NCBI GenBank assembly: GCA_008360975.2
Contig: CM039182.1
Coordinates: forward strand, 24,958,324-25,022,323
Reading direction: 5' to 3'
Source of the DNA: Lichenostomus cassidix
Lineage: Eukaryota > Chordata > Aves > Passeriformes > Meliphagidae
DNA: 64,000 bases
The number at the start of each line of letters is the position of its first letter. The first letter of the stretch is position 1. A program made the position numbers and the translations under genes. Positions 50,345 to 64,000 of this stretch are shown here, piece by piece. Under the pieces are notes generated by a model that ran no database searches, was not told the origin of the DNA, and was given only the letters and a program-made list of their open reading frames with translations.

Positions 50345-53300
50345 GTTCTCAGTAGCTGAAATTTTCAAACCTTGTTTGAAGGCTCTGCCCATGAACATTG
50401 GGCACAATCTGGTCAGTAACCTTCGTTAACACAGTCTTTGCAGCTTGCCTTATTTTAGCCACATAAAATGCAGGTTTCAAGTCTAGGCCAGTACCCTCAG
50501 CTTCCATTGCTGACATGAAGAAAGATTGGATGTGTCTCAAGGTGAGATCACTCTCTCCTAGGAGAGACATTATGGGACAGCTGTGTGACTGAAACCCTGA
50601 ACTTCTACCAAGAATATGGTCACCCTCAAGTCTTTAGGATACAAGTGGATGCTAATGTAAGCTAATATAACCTGTCAGGAGCACTTTCCAGACGACCTAT
50701 AATACAGTCTGAGTATTTAGCACTGTAATGACATCCAATCCAGAACAACCACCAAGAACCAGCAAATAAAGGTGGTTTTATTCCTTGTGCACATATTCCA
50801 TTAATTTAATGTTTGGCTCTTCAGACTCTTAGTTAAATCCATCCTCTGGTATGAGTGCCACTCCAGACACTATGGACAAGTATTCAGTCACAGGGACAAG
50901 TGTAGTGTAGCCTCAGGAGAAGCTGAAGTCAGAATGCTCCAAACAGAAGTGACACAACTCTTTTTAATAATGAAGCTAATTGAACCTCAGACACCGTAGC
51001 CTAGGCAAATGTAATGGCAAATTCATTAACATCAGCAAATCACATTAAAAATGTTTTGGAGTCAGGCTGCTCCTACTGGTGCCAGGGGAGCTTAATCATG
51101 GGCTTCCCCAGAAGCCAAGACAGGTCAGCGCCCAGCTTCTGCAAATTCTCACCTTATTGTCATGTGCTCTAGTCATTGGATGGGACTGGGATAAGAGCCA
51201 CCAGATGAAGTTTTGTTTCTGTGCTGCAGCAGATGAGGCTGGCTGCTTGCTCTTGCAGCATGTTGTTTCAGCCTTTAGTACATCCTCCGCAGCACCTGGC
51301 TCTAAAGAGGACTTTGAGAAGTGTTTAGAAATAGTTTTGGTTAGGAGAGAGCTTAGCAAAGTCTGTGTCGCAAACTTAATAAGGTAAATGCAAGCTATTC
51401 CTGAAACTTGGGAGGTGTGTGTTTAACTCAGCCAGTTCACATCCCTGGTGGGCTGGCCTGGGCCAGCATCTTAGTATCCACTCTGCTGCTCACTCACTTC
51501 CCCCACCCAGAAGAAATAGGAAGAGCAAAAAGAGCCAGAAAACTCCTGAGTCGATATAAAGGCAGTTTAATTGGTGAAGAAAAGAGTCAAAAACAGCAAG
51601 CAAAGCAAAGACAGCCACCCACCACCTCCCATAGGCAGACCAATGCCCAGACAATTGCTGAACTTGGCCACCTTGGAAACCAGCTCTGCACCTCTCCTTC
51701 TGCCTCAGATTTTATTGCTGAGCATGATGGTAAAGGGTAGGGAGGTCACCAGCTGCAAAACACTGAACCTTCCTCAAAGGATGTGTGAATTTCTAGGCAC
51801 CTGTAACCATTAAAAAGGAGAAAAAATACATATGGGGATACATTTGTCCAACCTGTGATGCCTAGAGAGTTTTTTCTTTAGGATGGTGTTGGCGGCATGG
51901 GATGTGAGTTTCCTTTAGGAGGATAACTGGATAAGAAGACTTTTGTTTCTCTTTCTCTTTCCTTCAAAAGAAAAATGACTGTTTATTTACACAAACAATG
52001 CAATGAACCTTTCTATTCCCATTCAGAAGAAACCTGGAGTTGCAATTACTTAAAAACCACTTTCTGCAACACAAAGCACTGTTCTGCTCACTGAGATATT
52101 TATAGAGAAAATTAGCACAACTTCTTGATAAATCTGCTGGATTAAAAAGTGATGTGGCTGGCAAACACAGTTTCCCTTTTTAGCTGCTTGAGCATTTCTG
52201 TCATAACAAACATTGTCCCCCAGTTGTGGCACCCTTTCCTCTCACAAATTTTTGAGTGGTGCTGGAACACACTCTGATATGATTCCCTTTCATTTCTGAC
52301 ACCCTTATATCATTTTATGAATTTGCGTTGACAGCATTTCATTTCGACATCATTATAGCATCTCAACTGACTTTCCACACTGAGTACACCAAGAGATTTT
52401 TGTGATGATGCTATACTAAGAACAGTTAGAATAAATAGGTTATTAACATGATTACAAATAGCCTTGCTAAAGATTAATTACTATACATGAACATGAACAG
52501 GTTTTCTTGCTTAAATTTGCAGCTGTTGCAAAGTTTCCTGTTTTCTATCTTCTACAAATGGTCAAGAGATTTAAGGTATAGGTAAAGCTACCCTGCAACC
52601 AGAAGATGTAGGGCTTGGTGGGTTCACAGACTGCTATGGCTAGCAAAAGTGGGCACAGCACTCACCAGGAGCCAGTCCATCATCTTTGGTTCCTTGGAAA
52701 TCAAGTCCTGAGCTGGGCAGCAAAGTGCCCAAGTGCCTCAATTCCCACCACAGACAGCAGAAGGAATCTAAGGGGGTTTGACCCACCAGTGTCAGACTGG
52801 TCTGCTAAGGTGTGATGAGATATTTTTGGGACCGTGATGGTACCAACTGCAGAGGGAGGCTGGAGAAGTGAAAGATGTCCCTGCAAGTCCAAGTCTCTGG
52901 TCTTGGGAGTGTGACTGCCAGAGAGTGTAAGAATAAATGCTCAGACTGGGAAGTTTTCCTTAACACCCGAACCCTGCCGCAAAGCCTCCACCTGCACCTG
53001 AACATTCCCAGACTTGGATTTGCTCTAAGCAAGAGAAGATATGGAAACTCATGCACAATTACATTGAAAGTTATAGAGTATTTAAACAGCAGCAGAAGCA
53101 AATACAGCAAAACTTAGATTTACCAAAATATACAATATTCAGAAAGTCTTCATTCATCTCCCTTCTGGAAGTGTGTTCTAACACATGCTGTAATTACGTC
53201 ATCAACTACTTTTTAAAAAATAAATTGGAACATTTGTGTTGGCGAGGATATTCAAGGCATGCTTAGGAAGTGAGATAGGTCAGTATTTTTAGAGTAATTT

Positions 53301-54435
53301 TTAAATTAGTGATCTTCTTAACTAGTTCGTTTGGTACAAGTAGAATCAGTCATTTCTTCATGGTCTTTTGCAGGAGTAGGAATTTTCTGGTTTCTGTAGT
53401 ATGTAAATGCGTTAACAACCTTGATAATGTTTTCCCTAAGGTGAAATGAGATAATGAATAACATTACCTCCACTGTTTGAGATGGAAAATGAGACAGAGG
53501 ACACTTACTGGAGTCCACATTAAAGTCAGCAATTTGGGCTCTCACATACATCTCACCACTGTCTCCACCTCTGTGTGGATATCTTCAGGCAGGTAGACAA
53601 ACAGAGATTTGATTTCTTCTCCTTTACACTTTATGTATGTTTGACACCTTCACACTGCAATGACATAGTAGGTTGCATGAAAAAACTGTACACCTGAAAG
53701 AAGAAAAATTTATGGTGTGCTTTTATTCAGCTAAATCCTCAGATAAATGTTCCAGCAAGCCCTGGCTGCATGGGATAGGGAGCAGGACTGAGAGGAATCA
53801 GATGAGGAAGTAGTGAGCTGGGTGTACAGCTATTTAAGACAGTGCTGCATATTTCTTATTTGATATTTACAGATCAGCTGATGTAGATTAAAAAAAATTA
53901 CCAGGGGCAGTTCTTAATGATCTTATTTGAATGAGAAATCCCAGGTAAATGTGAAAGCCTGGAGGCACAGCAGCCTGAGACTGCTCTCAGTTGAGTAGAG
54001 CAAAGTTTCCTTCAGGTGCTTTGGAAAGCGAGGAGCCAGAGCATGTATGACATGAATGTGGAGTGGTGTGTAGGAAATGGGTATGCCACTTGTAGCCTGA
54101 CCCATGAAACATTTTGTCACAAAATTATTATTTTGTAAGAGATGACTTTGGAATATTGAGAAAGACTAGTTCTGCCCCAGCAGGTGAGTTTATCTGTAAG
54201 ACAGCAGGTGAGGCTGCTGTGATCCTTAAACATGTTCTGTCACCGTACAGCCCAGAGGAAACTGATGTAGTACCTATGGGCCATGCCTGGACCTCTGTCT
54301 GCTCATCCAAGTGCATGGGTCTGGTGGCCTAGACAGTCCAAGTTACCTCATTTACAGGCTCTCTGTATGTATATCATACACTTCATACCCAAACATACCC
54401 ATACCAAACTGTGGAAATGGCCACAGTTACCATCC
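50345..54435. other. Intergenic flank, right side, part 3
   Basis: Balanced to AT-rich sequence with only short open frames (102-110 codons at most) and no recognised exon. Confidence 0.7.
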
Positions 54436-54439
54436 ATAC

Positions 54440-54575
54440 TTGTGAATGCCACTGGAAGTGTTCAAAGTCAAGTTGGATGGGGATCTGAGCAACCTGATTT
54501 AGTGAAAAATGTCCCTACCTATGGCAGGGGGGTGGATGTGATGATCTTTAAAGGAACCTCTCAACCCAAACATGT
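54440..54575 (+). mobile_element. CR1 LINE, older 3' fragment
   Basis: Has CACTGGAAGTGTTCAAAGTC, AAGTTGGATGGGGATCTGAG, a diverged GTGTCCCT/CATGGCAGGGGG counterpart and GATGATCTTTAAAGG, then CAACCC. It lacks the terminal ATTCTATGATTCT repeats and is more diverged than the copy at 50 kb, so it is probably older. Confidence 0.85.
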
Positions 54576-57500
54576 CACCTTCCAGTGCAAAAGTCTCCCA
54601 GTCCAGATAGAGTTTTAGACATTTCCACGAGCAAGTAAGAGGATGAGCCACTCTCCTGATAGCTCCTGTAGGCATTGCAAGGGAAGAATATAGTTTGTCT
54701 TGTGCCATCTCAGGTTATTCCTGAGCTAGTGAAGCCTGAGCAAAGACTCTTGAGATGAAGCTTGTCCTTTCAAATCCAAGCCTGTGCCGTTCAGCTGCCT
54801 CACCCCAAGACAGATGTGCAGCGCCAGCCTCCAGAAAACCTGATTCATGGCTTCATCCATAGCCCATTGCCAACAAGCAAAAGATTTCCGTTGACTTCAT
54901 TCAGTTTTGTGGCTGGCCCCTGGGACTCAAAACACATTGCAAAAGGCCAGTTCTCTGCTGAATCTGTCAAGGGTCTCCTGTGTTGTTAGAGCCAGCAGGG
55001 CCTCACTGGTTGCTGCCAGCAGGGAATTTGGCCCTCCATGACATGTCCTACATGGATGTTGCAAGATGATGGTTAAAATAAAATGCAAAATGATGTCTCT
55101 TGAGTTTTTACTGATAAAAAAAAGTCAGACTTTCTGGAAAACCCTACCTCTGGTACTACTGCCAAGTGTTTGCTTCTCTATTGCTACCAAGTTTTGACTT
55201 CAAATGGAGCTTTCTAATTACATCACAAATATTATATCATGCAAATTGGGAAACTGTTAACATAGTCCAGAATAAAATAGCTGAAAAATAACAGACTACA
55301 ACCTCTTTTCATTACACTCTGAAGGTCTAAAAAGTTCTGAAGTATAAATTCTCAGTCCTGAGTATTGAAGAACAGATGACCTCACAGCAGAACAAGCTGG
55401 TTGCTTTAAGAAGCTGGCTAATCCATGAGACATTATTCCTTTCTTCTTCTGTTGGCATCTTTTGTAATAGTTTATTAACAATGATTTGTGTCCTGTTGAG
55501 TAAGCTGTGTTTGTATAACACCATTGGCACTGTATTAGCTGAAGCCAAGGGTATTCTGGCTAGTTAGTCACAGCTATCAAATGCTTGGAACTTAATTTTC
55601 ACTCTTTTCTGGCTAAGCATTTTTAACAAATATTTTGCTTCAGGGTAAAGAAAATCCTAAATAGTCAACAGTATTGTTTGCAGGACCGGACAGGCATTTG
55701 CAGCCAGATGAATATGTTTGATGTGCTTTTGCGGTGGAAACACAATGACATCTACTGGCCGACGAAGATGGCTGTCAGAGTGTCTGCTGGAGGAAAACAG
55801 ATTCGACTCTGCAAGGAAAGGGGATGACACTCTTCTGAGAGGCACGATGACAAATCAGAACAACACCCACAGATATCTCAAAAAATACAATAGAGATTGA
55901 AAACCAGAAAATATAAGGCATTTTATTTATGTACCACTTGTTTATTGTTAGTTGAAAAACAAACAACCAACCAACACAAGTCCTCTGATGGTGCAAAGTT
56001 TCTCTATTGTCCTCAGCAGTGGCTGTCAGAGTTTAAAAAGAAGTTAAAGCAACTTACATTGGGTGTAACCAGCTGAAATTCACAAAAAAGATCCAGAATG
56101 CACAAGTGCCTCCTCTCTTCTTAAAAAAAGATAAATATGTAAGCAGGGCTTTCAGATACCCTAAAATGACACAGTCTGCACTGCACTGCTATTAGTGCAT
56201 TTTTTCTCTTAATATGATGGAATCTCTGTAAGCCTTGTGCAGAAGATTATACCTAATCAACCCCAAACGCATGGTGCTCCAGCAGTACAGTATTTCTCTA
56301 GCAAATAGTGTAATTAAAAATAAATAAAGGAGGCAATCAAAACATGTCTGTTTCTGAAACTGTGAATGCTGATGATAGCAATGAGAACAAATTTCCTACC
56401 AGCTCACACTTCTTACGTTCAATGTGTATAATTTTGAAATCCCTTGTATTCCATCAACTCTGTTCCTATAATTTTTAGTTGTGTTGCTTCAACAAGATGA
56501 TGCAGTTCAGCAGAACCAGCACCTCTGAAAATCATCATGCTTGCTTTCTAAAATGGGTAGGCTGTGCAATTTACTCTGTGAGAGGCACTGGGTTGGAAAT
56601 GTTATACAGCTAGATTATCAGTGTAGCATCCAGAAGAGGAGCTGCATGGAAAAGGCTTTGGCTTCTGTTCATGGAAGAAAATCAATCCAGAACCAAGGAA
56701 TACAGCACAGACTAGATCCAGAGCATGGTTGTATAGGCTTCTAGGTGGTGACAAGAAAATTGAGGCTGTCCAAAATTAATGAATATTGTGCATGGAAGGA
56801 AAAGCAGCAAATATGAGCAATGCACTAAATGCAGTCACCACAATCCATGGAGACTTGAGTACCATTTCACATTGGATTTAGTGGGAGTCAAGAATCTGCT
56901 TGAACTGGAGCAGCATCTTGTATAACATGAGCACTCCAAAGCTCTCTACAATTTTGCATGTCACTCCCTCACTTAGATTTCATCCCTTACAGAGGAGAGG
57001 CAGGAATGTGGGCAAAAGGATTTGACCCTAATATCACAACCCTACTGCCCAAAAATGGGCTCTTCACAGTGCTGTTTGCAAGGAAGAAAAGGGGAAAAGG
57101 GAAATGGCATAACACAAAAAATTTAAAAATTGTAAGGTGTTACATGTTCAATCTGTGATTATAAAGATCTAAAAATGGCCCTCCTCATAGCATTAAAACA
57201 GAAATCTGTGATAAAAGTGGTCTGACCATGAAAATATTGCAGACAGTTCTTAGCAGACCATATGGATGCTTCTTCATTGGCTCCTTCTGTACATTGCATT
57301 GCAGTTGTACAACTGTGGGCTGGATTTCCCTCTTCAAATAATTTCAGAGTGTCAGAATTGGCATTTGATTGCTGACTGGCAGTATTCAGGATGCAGGACA
57401 AAACAGGAGTGTGTATATCTGCGACATGTCATCCTGGATTTTGGTTCTGAAAGACTACATTGTATTGAGACAAAAAAAAAAATAAGCAAGAGCAATGAAA

Positions 57501-59906
57501 CATCTCCCATATTTTTCTGGTATGTGTAACTTCTATAAACAGGGCTCTTATGGGATGTGAATTGTCATTTTAAACATGGAGACACCGAGCAATGAGTAAA
57601 AAATAAATCAGATGCAGATTTCTGGGCTGCTGTCCGACGTTGCCACACCACCTATGACTTCTGCAAGTTAGTGGTTTTCACACTGCAGTAACTGGAATGC
57701 AGCCTGAAAACTGTGTGTCTCATGCCCCTGTACAGGGCTACTATAAACCTTCTGCCTTTTATGCCATGTGTCCATCGGTGTGTTCCTTAATAATTCTGGG
57801 TAATAATCAAATACTCTGTGGAGTTATTGTCTTCCTTCATTTGATTTTTACTTACACTTCCCATGAATGTACTTATACAGAACTATTAAAAAATATTTGT
57901 TTAGATAATAAAGGGTAGGCTTTGGTTTGTTTTTTTTTTTTTCCCCCTTCCAAACCCCAAAAATCTGCTGACTTTCTTGACCAGCCAAGAAGATGTTCAC
58001 TGGTAACCTTCATTTCCCCTCTGAAAAGCATTGCACTGCTTGGGTTATTTGTTTAAAGAGATATTGTGATGTCAAAGTGGAACCTGAAGATAAGCCATTT
58101 TAAACACAATTCTTATCACAAACCAAAGACTTGTGGAGACATTTCTATGTTTATAATTTCCAGTGGATACAGGGGATTTTCTTGTTTCTTATTGCAAATA
58201 AACATCTTCCACTCAGCCAGTGCATCCCAGAAAATGCAGCCTTACACTCATGCATGGGATTTAGGGAGTAAAAATGATGAGAAATTAATTACTTAAACTC
58301 GAAATAACTCAATTAATTTTGTTTGTTTAAGATGAAAGAGTGAGGAAATACGGAGGGGCAGTTAAATACTCAAAAAATATTTATGAAGTCTCAGAAAGTA
58401 AAGGTGGGAAGGTTAAGCTCCCTGGTTAAAAACACAGTTGGAAGAACATTTGTCCTCAGGTGTGCCAGATCAATGCTATTTCCAGTTAAACAAAGTTGGG
58501 AGGAGCCTTTTACATAATTTACTGCATCCTTGTCTTCAATACAGAGATCTGTTTGCATATATGGATGCATAAATATGTACCTTCTCCACACACATATATA
58601 AAGATGAACCAGAGAACTATGCATGCATGGAACTGCAGTGTCTATCTGAACACACTTCAGGAGTGAACTGCATTACTCCCTTCGTGTGCTCACTTTGAGA
58701 CATCCTGGAAAATCCTGCTTTTTGGGAGCACAGAGCCTATGCCATCCTTAGGACACAATCCAGAAGTGATGGACACTTTGTTTCCAGCCGCAGAGCATCA
58801 TCTGTCAAGCCTAAAGACAAAACTCTGGGACATGCAAAACTGGACACAGGAACTCCCTGAGTGAGGGGTGAACCCAAGAGAGGGAGGTGAGGATGCTGAT
58901 GTTGAGGCTACTCTCATCTTGCCTTGACTCCTTGTTGGCCATGGGTAAATGTCTTCATTTTCTTCAGCAAGGAGACACCCAGTGAGGAAGCAATGATTAC
59001 TATGCAGTGAATAAGCAAACTGTGGAATGGCTAAATAACACAGCCAAGCTAATAATTCCTAGCAGCTTTTAGTCCTCATCTCCTTTACAATATGTTTTTT
59101 TCATCCTGTGGCAACACTCAGCTGCCTTTCTCTGGTTGGTCCCGCAGTGTGGCACAATGCTGAGATTTGACTTGCCACCATCTGGAGATGAGACAGATAG
59201 AATACAAAAAGAGTTGTCTTTGACCACTTCCCGTCCTTCTCCACCCTGGAAAGACCAACCAGAAAATGGAGTAGTTTGTATGTAAAATATCCTTGAGCTT
59301 GTGAGCTTCTCCTGGTAGTTGGTGTTCATATGACTTTTGAATGTTTCAGCATATCTTTAGTTCTCTTTGATTCTTCTGAGGTTATATGGGTGGTTGCTGG
59401 CAGAATTACACAAATACAGTCTTCACAGCTCAGCAATCCTTGGATCCAGATTTGGAGCTCAATGTGGGTGGCATAGGAGTAAATGCCAATAGGAAGGCTA
59501 GGACAGTGTTGTTACTTTCAGAAACTAAATGACTCAGTACAGAGCCTTTGCAAGCCGCAATTAAAGAGCCAGAAGAATGTTTTGTAACTACTAAAGAGAA
59601 AAAGGGAAACCTCATTTTTTGTAATGATGTTTTATTTGCACTCTTTAATGAATGTTTTAATCTTGCCTTAAGATATATTTCTGTTACTGAATGTCAGCTA
59701 GAGACAATCAGTATCTTTCAAGTCTTTTGCTGCTGGGGGCATTTCCAGCTTTGCTGTGGGAACACCTTTCAGTTCATTTTAGGGTTAAGGCTTCAGATCT
59801 CAATAGCTGCATGTTCCTTTTGTTGAGAGAGCCTCTACAGGATACATAGAAAGCATTTACTAAAATCCCAACAGACTTTACATTGATTTGTATAGGTAAT
59901 ATATAA

Positions 59907-59907
<1 letters not shown>

Positions 59908-59937
<30 letters not shown>

Positions 59938-59938
59938 T
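59908..59938 (+). repeat. (ATG)n trinucleotide microsatellite
   Basis: About ten perfect ATG/GAT units in a row. Confidence 0.95.
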
Positions 59939-60828
59939 ATTGTCAAAAAAGGTTTAAATAAAAACTGACACATTGATACAGTGTGGAATAATACAAAGTT
60001 GTGCAAACCTCAAAGACAATATCAGCTACTGCCTGAAGCACTGAATTGAGACACAGGAAAGCTCTAGGTTGTTGTACCATCTCTAACACTGTCTTACTGA
60101 ACGCCAGGTTTGCAGGATGCCTCAGTTTCTCAGGTTTCCCATATGTTGACTAGTGATGTGGTACTCTCAGAAAATCTCAGTGCACCTGGAGGGACATTTT
60201 GATATGCAAGTGTGTAAAGCAATCAGTGAGTGTCAAGAACACATGCACAGGACACAGTTTATATTGTGGGAAGTACTGGGATGAATTACCAGAAAGAAAA
60301 AAAAAAACCTTAAAAATCTGATTACAAAGCAAGCCAGGGAAATATGGGTTTGGTATGTTACTTCAGAACACTTCAGTAACAAAGCAGCTTTGTGTGCACT
60401 TGTGTATATTCATGTCCATGGACCTCTGTATGTGAGCTTGGAGGGGCATGTGGGTGTAAGTATATGTATATACATTTATATAGAAACAGATATATGCACA
60501 TAGAGTGCATACAACTTGTGTGGCATAGCTGTGTGGTGTATCTATTCCTTTGCTTGTACAGCAGTGCATGTATCATACAGACAACACTTGAGAAGGACTT
60601 GAAAGCATTTACTGACAGCAAGAGAAATTATTCATGTTCTGGTATCAGGAAAGTAATTTCTGATTTTATTTTACTTTTTCTAAACCATCAGTAGTGTTAA
60701 ATATTTTGCAACTGTCTGATTACCAAATTTCAATGGTCAATTTGGTTAGCTAAAGAATTAGGCTTAGGATCAGCTGCAATGTACACATATTTCATGGATT
60801 TCGTACCCTCAGATTTCTCAGACCTGTT

Positions 60829-60903
60829 TACCAAAAAAAAAAACCAACAAAAACCAAAAAACAAAAAACCCCAAAAAAACAAAACAAAAAAAAATAAAAA
60901 ACA
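60829..60903 (+). repeat. A-rich low-complexity tract
   Basis: A75-class stretch of poly-A broken by C (CAAAA and CCAAAA units). It may be an old poly-A tail or a simple expansion; no body of a retrocopy is recognised next to it. Confidence 0.85.
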
Positions 60904-63900
60904 AGAATCAAAAATTGGCTAAGCAGTTCCACAGGGAGGGAAGAATTATGCCAAATTTTCATTGTGAAATGTTCCTCAGTTATTGTCACGACTAAGTGTT
61001 CAAGACAATCATCACATCCCAATGGATTTCCGAGCATATAAAATGCAGTCTTCCTGGGAAGGTTGAAAAGAAGGGGTATTATCTGAAGACCTGCTAGACC
61101 AACTGACTCTAGACATGCATGGATAATGTTGCCTCTGGCTCTGGTGAGGTGTAACAATTTTCAAAACAAGTTGGAGATGCCTGTGGATTTTAGAGTACTT
61201 TGAAATCCAGGTCTTAAATGAGTTTTGCTCCCAGGGCATAACTTTGAAAACAGAGTGCAGGAAGACAGTAAATGAGTCCCAGCAAAGCCCTCTGGAAGCT
61301 ATGAAGAGTACAGTTTTGATATATGAAGCTGAACAACAGAAGGGGTACAATTCTTGTCTTTTTGAAGATTTTCTGAAGTACTGATCTCCTCAAGTACATC
61401 TTTTGATATCACAACCTGATATTTGAAATAGAGACTGTACTCTAGACCTGGATGGGATTCTCCAATTTCTCAAGATGACACAGCAATCATTTGAATTTTA
61501 GAGCTCACAGAAAGATCATCTGTCCCACAGAATATTATTTTTACCATAAGCTCCAGAAATACATAGCTGCACCATTAAAGAGTTTGCTTTCAAGCTTCAT
61601 TGTCAAGGATTTTAAAATATACATTATCTTTAAACCCTACTAATGAATATAAAAATTTTAGAATTTATATATGGTGGGAAAACAAAATAGGAGAATAAAC
61701 AATGCTATGACACTTTGTAATTACTATATCCCATCAGTGAATAGTCTCCAACCTTGTTCCTTTCAAGAAACTATGACCATCCTATTAATACATTAAATTG
61801 AATCAGTTGAAATTTTTTTCTGTACATCTTCGTCTGTGCTTTCTATAGCACCTGGAGCTGTTACTGCTCCATAGCATACAAGAACAAGTTATCTTTCAAC
61901 ATCTCAGTTTAAAATCAAATCTCGAAGTACAAAACCAAATGCCACTTCCACAAAGCAGCAAGGAGTTTGTGATCACAAACTTACTTGTTTTTCAGTCTAA
62001 AAAGTATTCCTGTGGCACCTTGCAAATAACTTTTGTTTTGGTTTAGGAGAAGTGAAAAGCCATAATTCAGAAAGCAACAGCAATAAACTCATTATTAAAA
62101 ACCATATTTCACAGAGGTGATAATTTCAATAGTAAGAAATGCTATATGTCTTTTGATCACCACTGATCCTACCTTCAGGTGGTTTGGGGAGGGGGTGGAG
62201 GGAGAAATTGATTAACAGTGATAGTGATGTTGGATAAAAAGGGTTTAAGGAACCTTAAGTATTTATTCAAAAGCTATCTTTTTTTCGTGTGGTATCCTAC
62301 AGTACCATCCTGAATCTCAGGCATTAACATGTGATGTTATATCAAGAAACCACAAAGGAAAATCCTGGATATCAAGAAATGTAATTATAAATATACCAGA
62401 TCCAGTGAATTATAAACCTTGGATGAGTAGCCATCCAGATACACCCCCAGTCTGCAGTGTGGTGCTGAGTTTCAGGGCAGGGAACACAACAAAAAGACAC
62501 AAACAGTTTCAGAGCTACACAGTTTCATGTTGGATTTGTTTTCCTGATTGATTACAACATCAGAAACTGGATAGAGACGAGAGATGCCTATCCAAGGCTG
62601 CACATCAAAGGTGATGCAAACTGTTTTAACGTGAGGCCAGTTCAGTATTCCAGAACTTGGCCTACACCTAATATTGTCCTGGACAGACTGGATGTATTCA
62701 GAGGGCTATCAAAGTGCTAGAGGCCTGAGATGGGACATGTGCTTTGCTGATAGCATATTGTTTATGCCAAAATAATGAATGATGTTGGATTATGCATGCT
62801 TCATTTTAAACAGCAGACAATGATCTGGATTTGTGAAACAACAACATTGTTACAGCAAAGCCTTGAACCTGAAAATCTGTAGCCACTGAGGACTGTAAAA
62901 GGAGAAATCCAAACACTCCCAAGAGGTGGTCCAATTTTTCTTTGGCTTCAAATTTTGTGGGTCTGCCCTGCTTTCTGCTCTCAAGTGTGCAGCACTGCTT
63001 GGGCACTTGCAGCTGCACCTCCCATGGTTGGTGTGGTCAATGGCTTTGTTTCTTTCCCAGTGGGAAGGTATGGGCTCCCAGATGAGTATGGCCCACAGGG
63101 CTCACGCTTTATTTGTGACATGCAGTCTTCTATCTACATATCTTAAAAAAGCAAGAAGAGATTTCCAATTGATCTAAGACTATTTGGTGGAGGGAAGGAG
63201 AAAGAGAAAGCATAGTCTTCTTCCCAATCCCCTTTGGCTCAGTATTAGTGCCAAAACTGTATAAAGCAGCCACACAGAGAGCTGAGGAAACTTAAAAAAC
63301 CTAATTAGGGAAGAAAGCAAACAAAATAATACTATGGTGTGTTTACTTAGAGCTGCAATGCTGCCAGAGAAACCACATAGCTTGCATTTGTAAGCTATGC
63401 TTTTCATATAAAACATATTTAATTAAAACAGGAGACGGGACAAGCTTTCTTCTAACTTCATTTAAACACGTTTATGTTGCATTTTAAATTCCTCTTGGGT
63501 TAATGTGAAGCTGGCCTAAAAGTTTGAAGTGATGTAGCCTAGCTAGCTTTATTCCCTGAGTTTAGATTTTGGAGCCTGACAGCATATTATCTGGAGCCCC
63601 CACGACCCATGGACACCACTGTTCAGAAAGGGCTCACTTGTGCTACCCTCGTGATGCTTTGAGGCTGGGCTATGCTTCTGCAGTCACACACATATGGTCC
63701 TTTCTGCAGCTTTTCAAAATATTAATTTTTTAATCTGATCATCTATTCACTTGTTCTCTTCCAAAAGCATCAACATAAAAAGTTCTGTGTCCATTTTGTG
63801 TTATTCTGGGAGGAATTTTAATGGATTTGTGGACGCATTTTTGCATGGCTTTAAGTTTTACAATGACTTATTAAGCAGAACAAGAAAACAAGGCCTTACC

Positions 63901-64000
63901 TATGAATGGTGCACACTTTATATTATATTTGAAATTACAAAACATGTGCTTTTAAAATGTATTTATTTCAGCATAAACATTCTGCTGTTAATTCACTTAC

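Larger units (their letters stand above)
54580..64000. other. Intergenic flank, right side, part 4
   Basis: AT-rich DNA with no recognised gene. It contains poly-T at 57931-57943, the (ATG)n at 59908, and an A-rich tract at 60832. SDHAF3, the expected neighbour on this side in vertebrates, was not found. Confidence 0.7.

Noticed and set aside
59908..59938. Possible CRISPR-like or tandem array
   Set aside because: It is a plain trinucleotide microsatellite, with no spacer structure.
60829..60903. Retrocopy poly-A tail
   Set aside because: No coding or 3' UTR-like body of a processed gene is seen on the 5' side, and the C interruptions suggest a simple A-rich expansion.
42700..64000. SDHAF3 or another neighbour gene on the right
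   Set aside because: No LYR-type SDHAF3 protein segment is visible in any listed frame; it is probably outside the window.

Overview
This is vertebrate, almost certainly avian, genomic DNA. It carries the convergent homeobox pair DLX6 (+ strand, CDS 25192-28686) and DLX5 (- strand, CDS 39592-37335) with long non-coding flanks. The avian call rests on a 3'-terminal CR1 LINE copy at about 49.9-50.34 kb that ends in the typical ATTCTATGATTCT tail, on a second older CR1 fragment near 54.5 kb, and on the absence of any mammalian SINE. Splice-junction-level reading gives complete three-exon genes: DLX6 of 268 aa and DLX5 of 290 aa. Both have a phase-1 intron before the homeodomain and a phase-0 intron inside it, between homeodomain residues 44 and 45. 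This matches an ancestral inverted tandem duplication.

Layout: 1-11.4 kb is AT-rich intergenic DNA with no recognisable gene. From about 11.5 to 42.6 kb the composition changes sharply: repeated CpG-dense blocks alternate with AT-rich blocks crowded with TAAT/ATTA homeodomain core sites. This is the look of a developmental-regulator CpG domain full of enhancers. DLX6 lies at 25.2-29.6 kb and DLX5 at 37.0-39.7 kb. Their 8.65 kb stop-to-stop spacer holds a CpG island (30.96-31.93 kb) and at least three enhancer-like blocks (30.59-30.95, 32.13-32.51 and 36.53-36.64 kb). In vertebrates this spacer is known to carry the I56i and I56ii forebrain/branchial enhancers and the start of the antisense lncRNA DLX6-AS1/Evf2. 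From 42.6 to 64 kb the sequence is again AT-rich intergenic DNA with CR1 fragments and simple repeats. Neither SEM1 nor SDHAF3, the expected neighbours, is seen.

DLX5 and DLX6 are nuclear homeodomain transcription factors that act partly redundantly in branchial arch, otic, limb-ridge, bone and ventral forebrain development. They share enhancers and bind TAATT-type sites themselves, so the consensus-like sites in the spacer and upstream of DLX6 would suit auto- or cross-regulation (inference). Long open frames in the GC-rich blocks are judged to be compositional artefacts. Coordinates of enhancers, CpG islands and transcript ends are approximate, since no alignment could be run.
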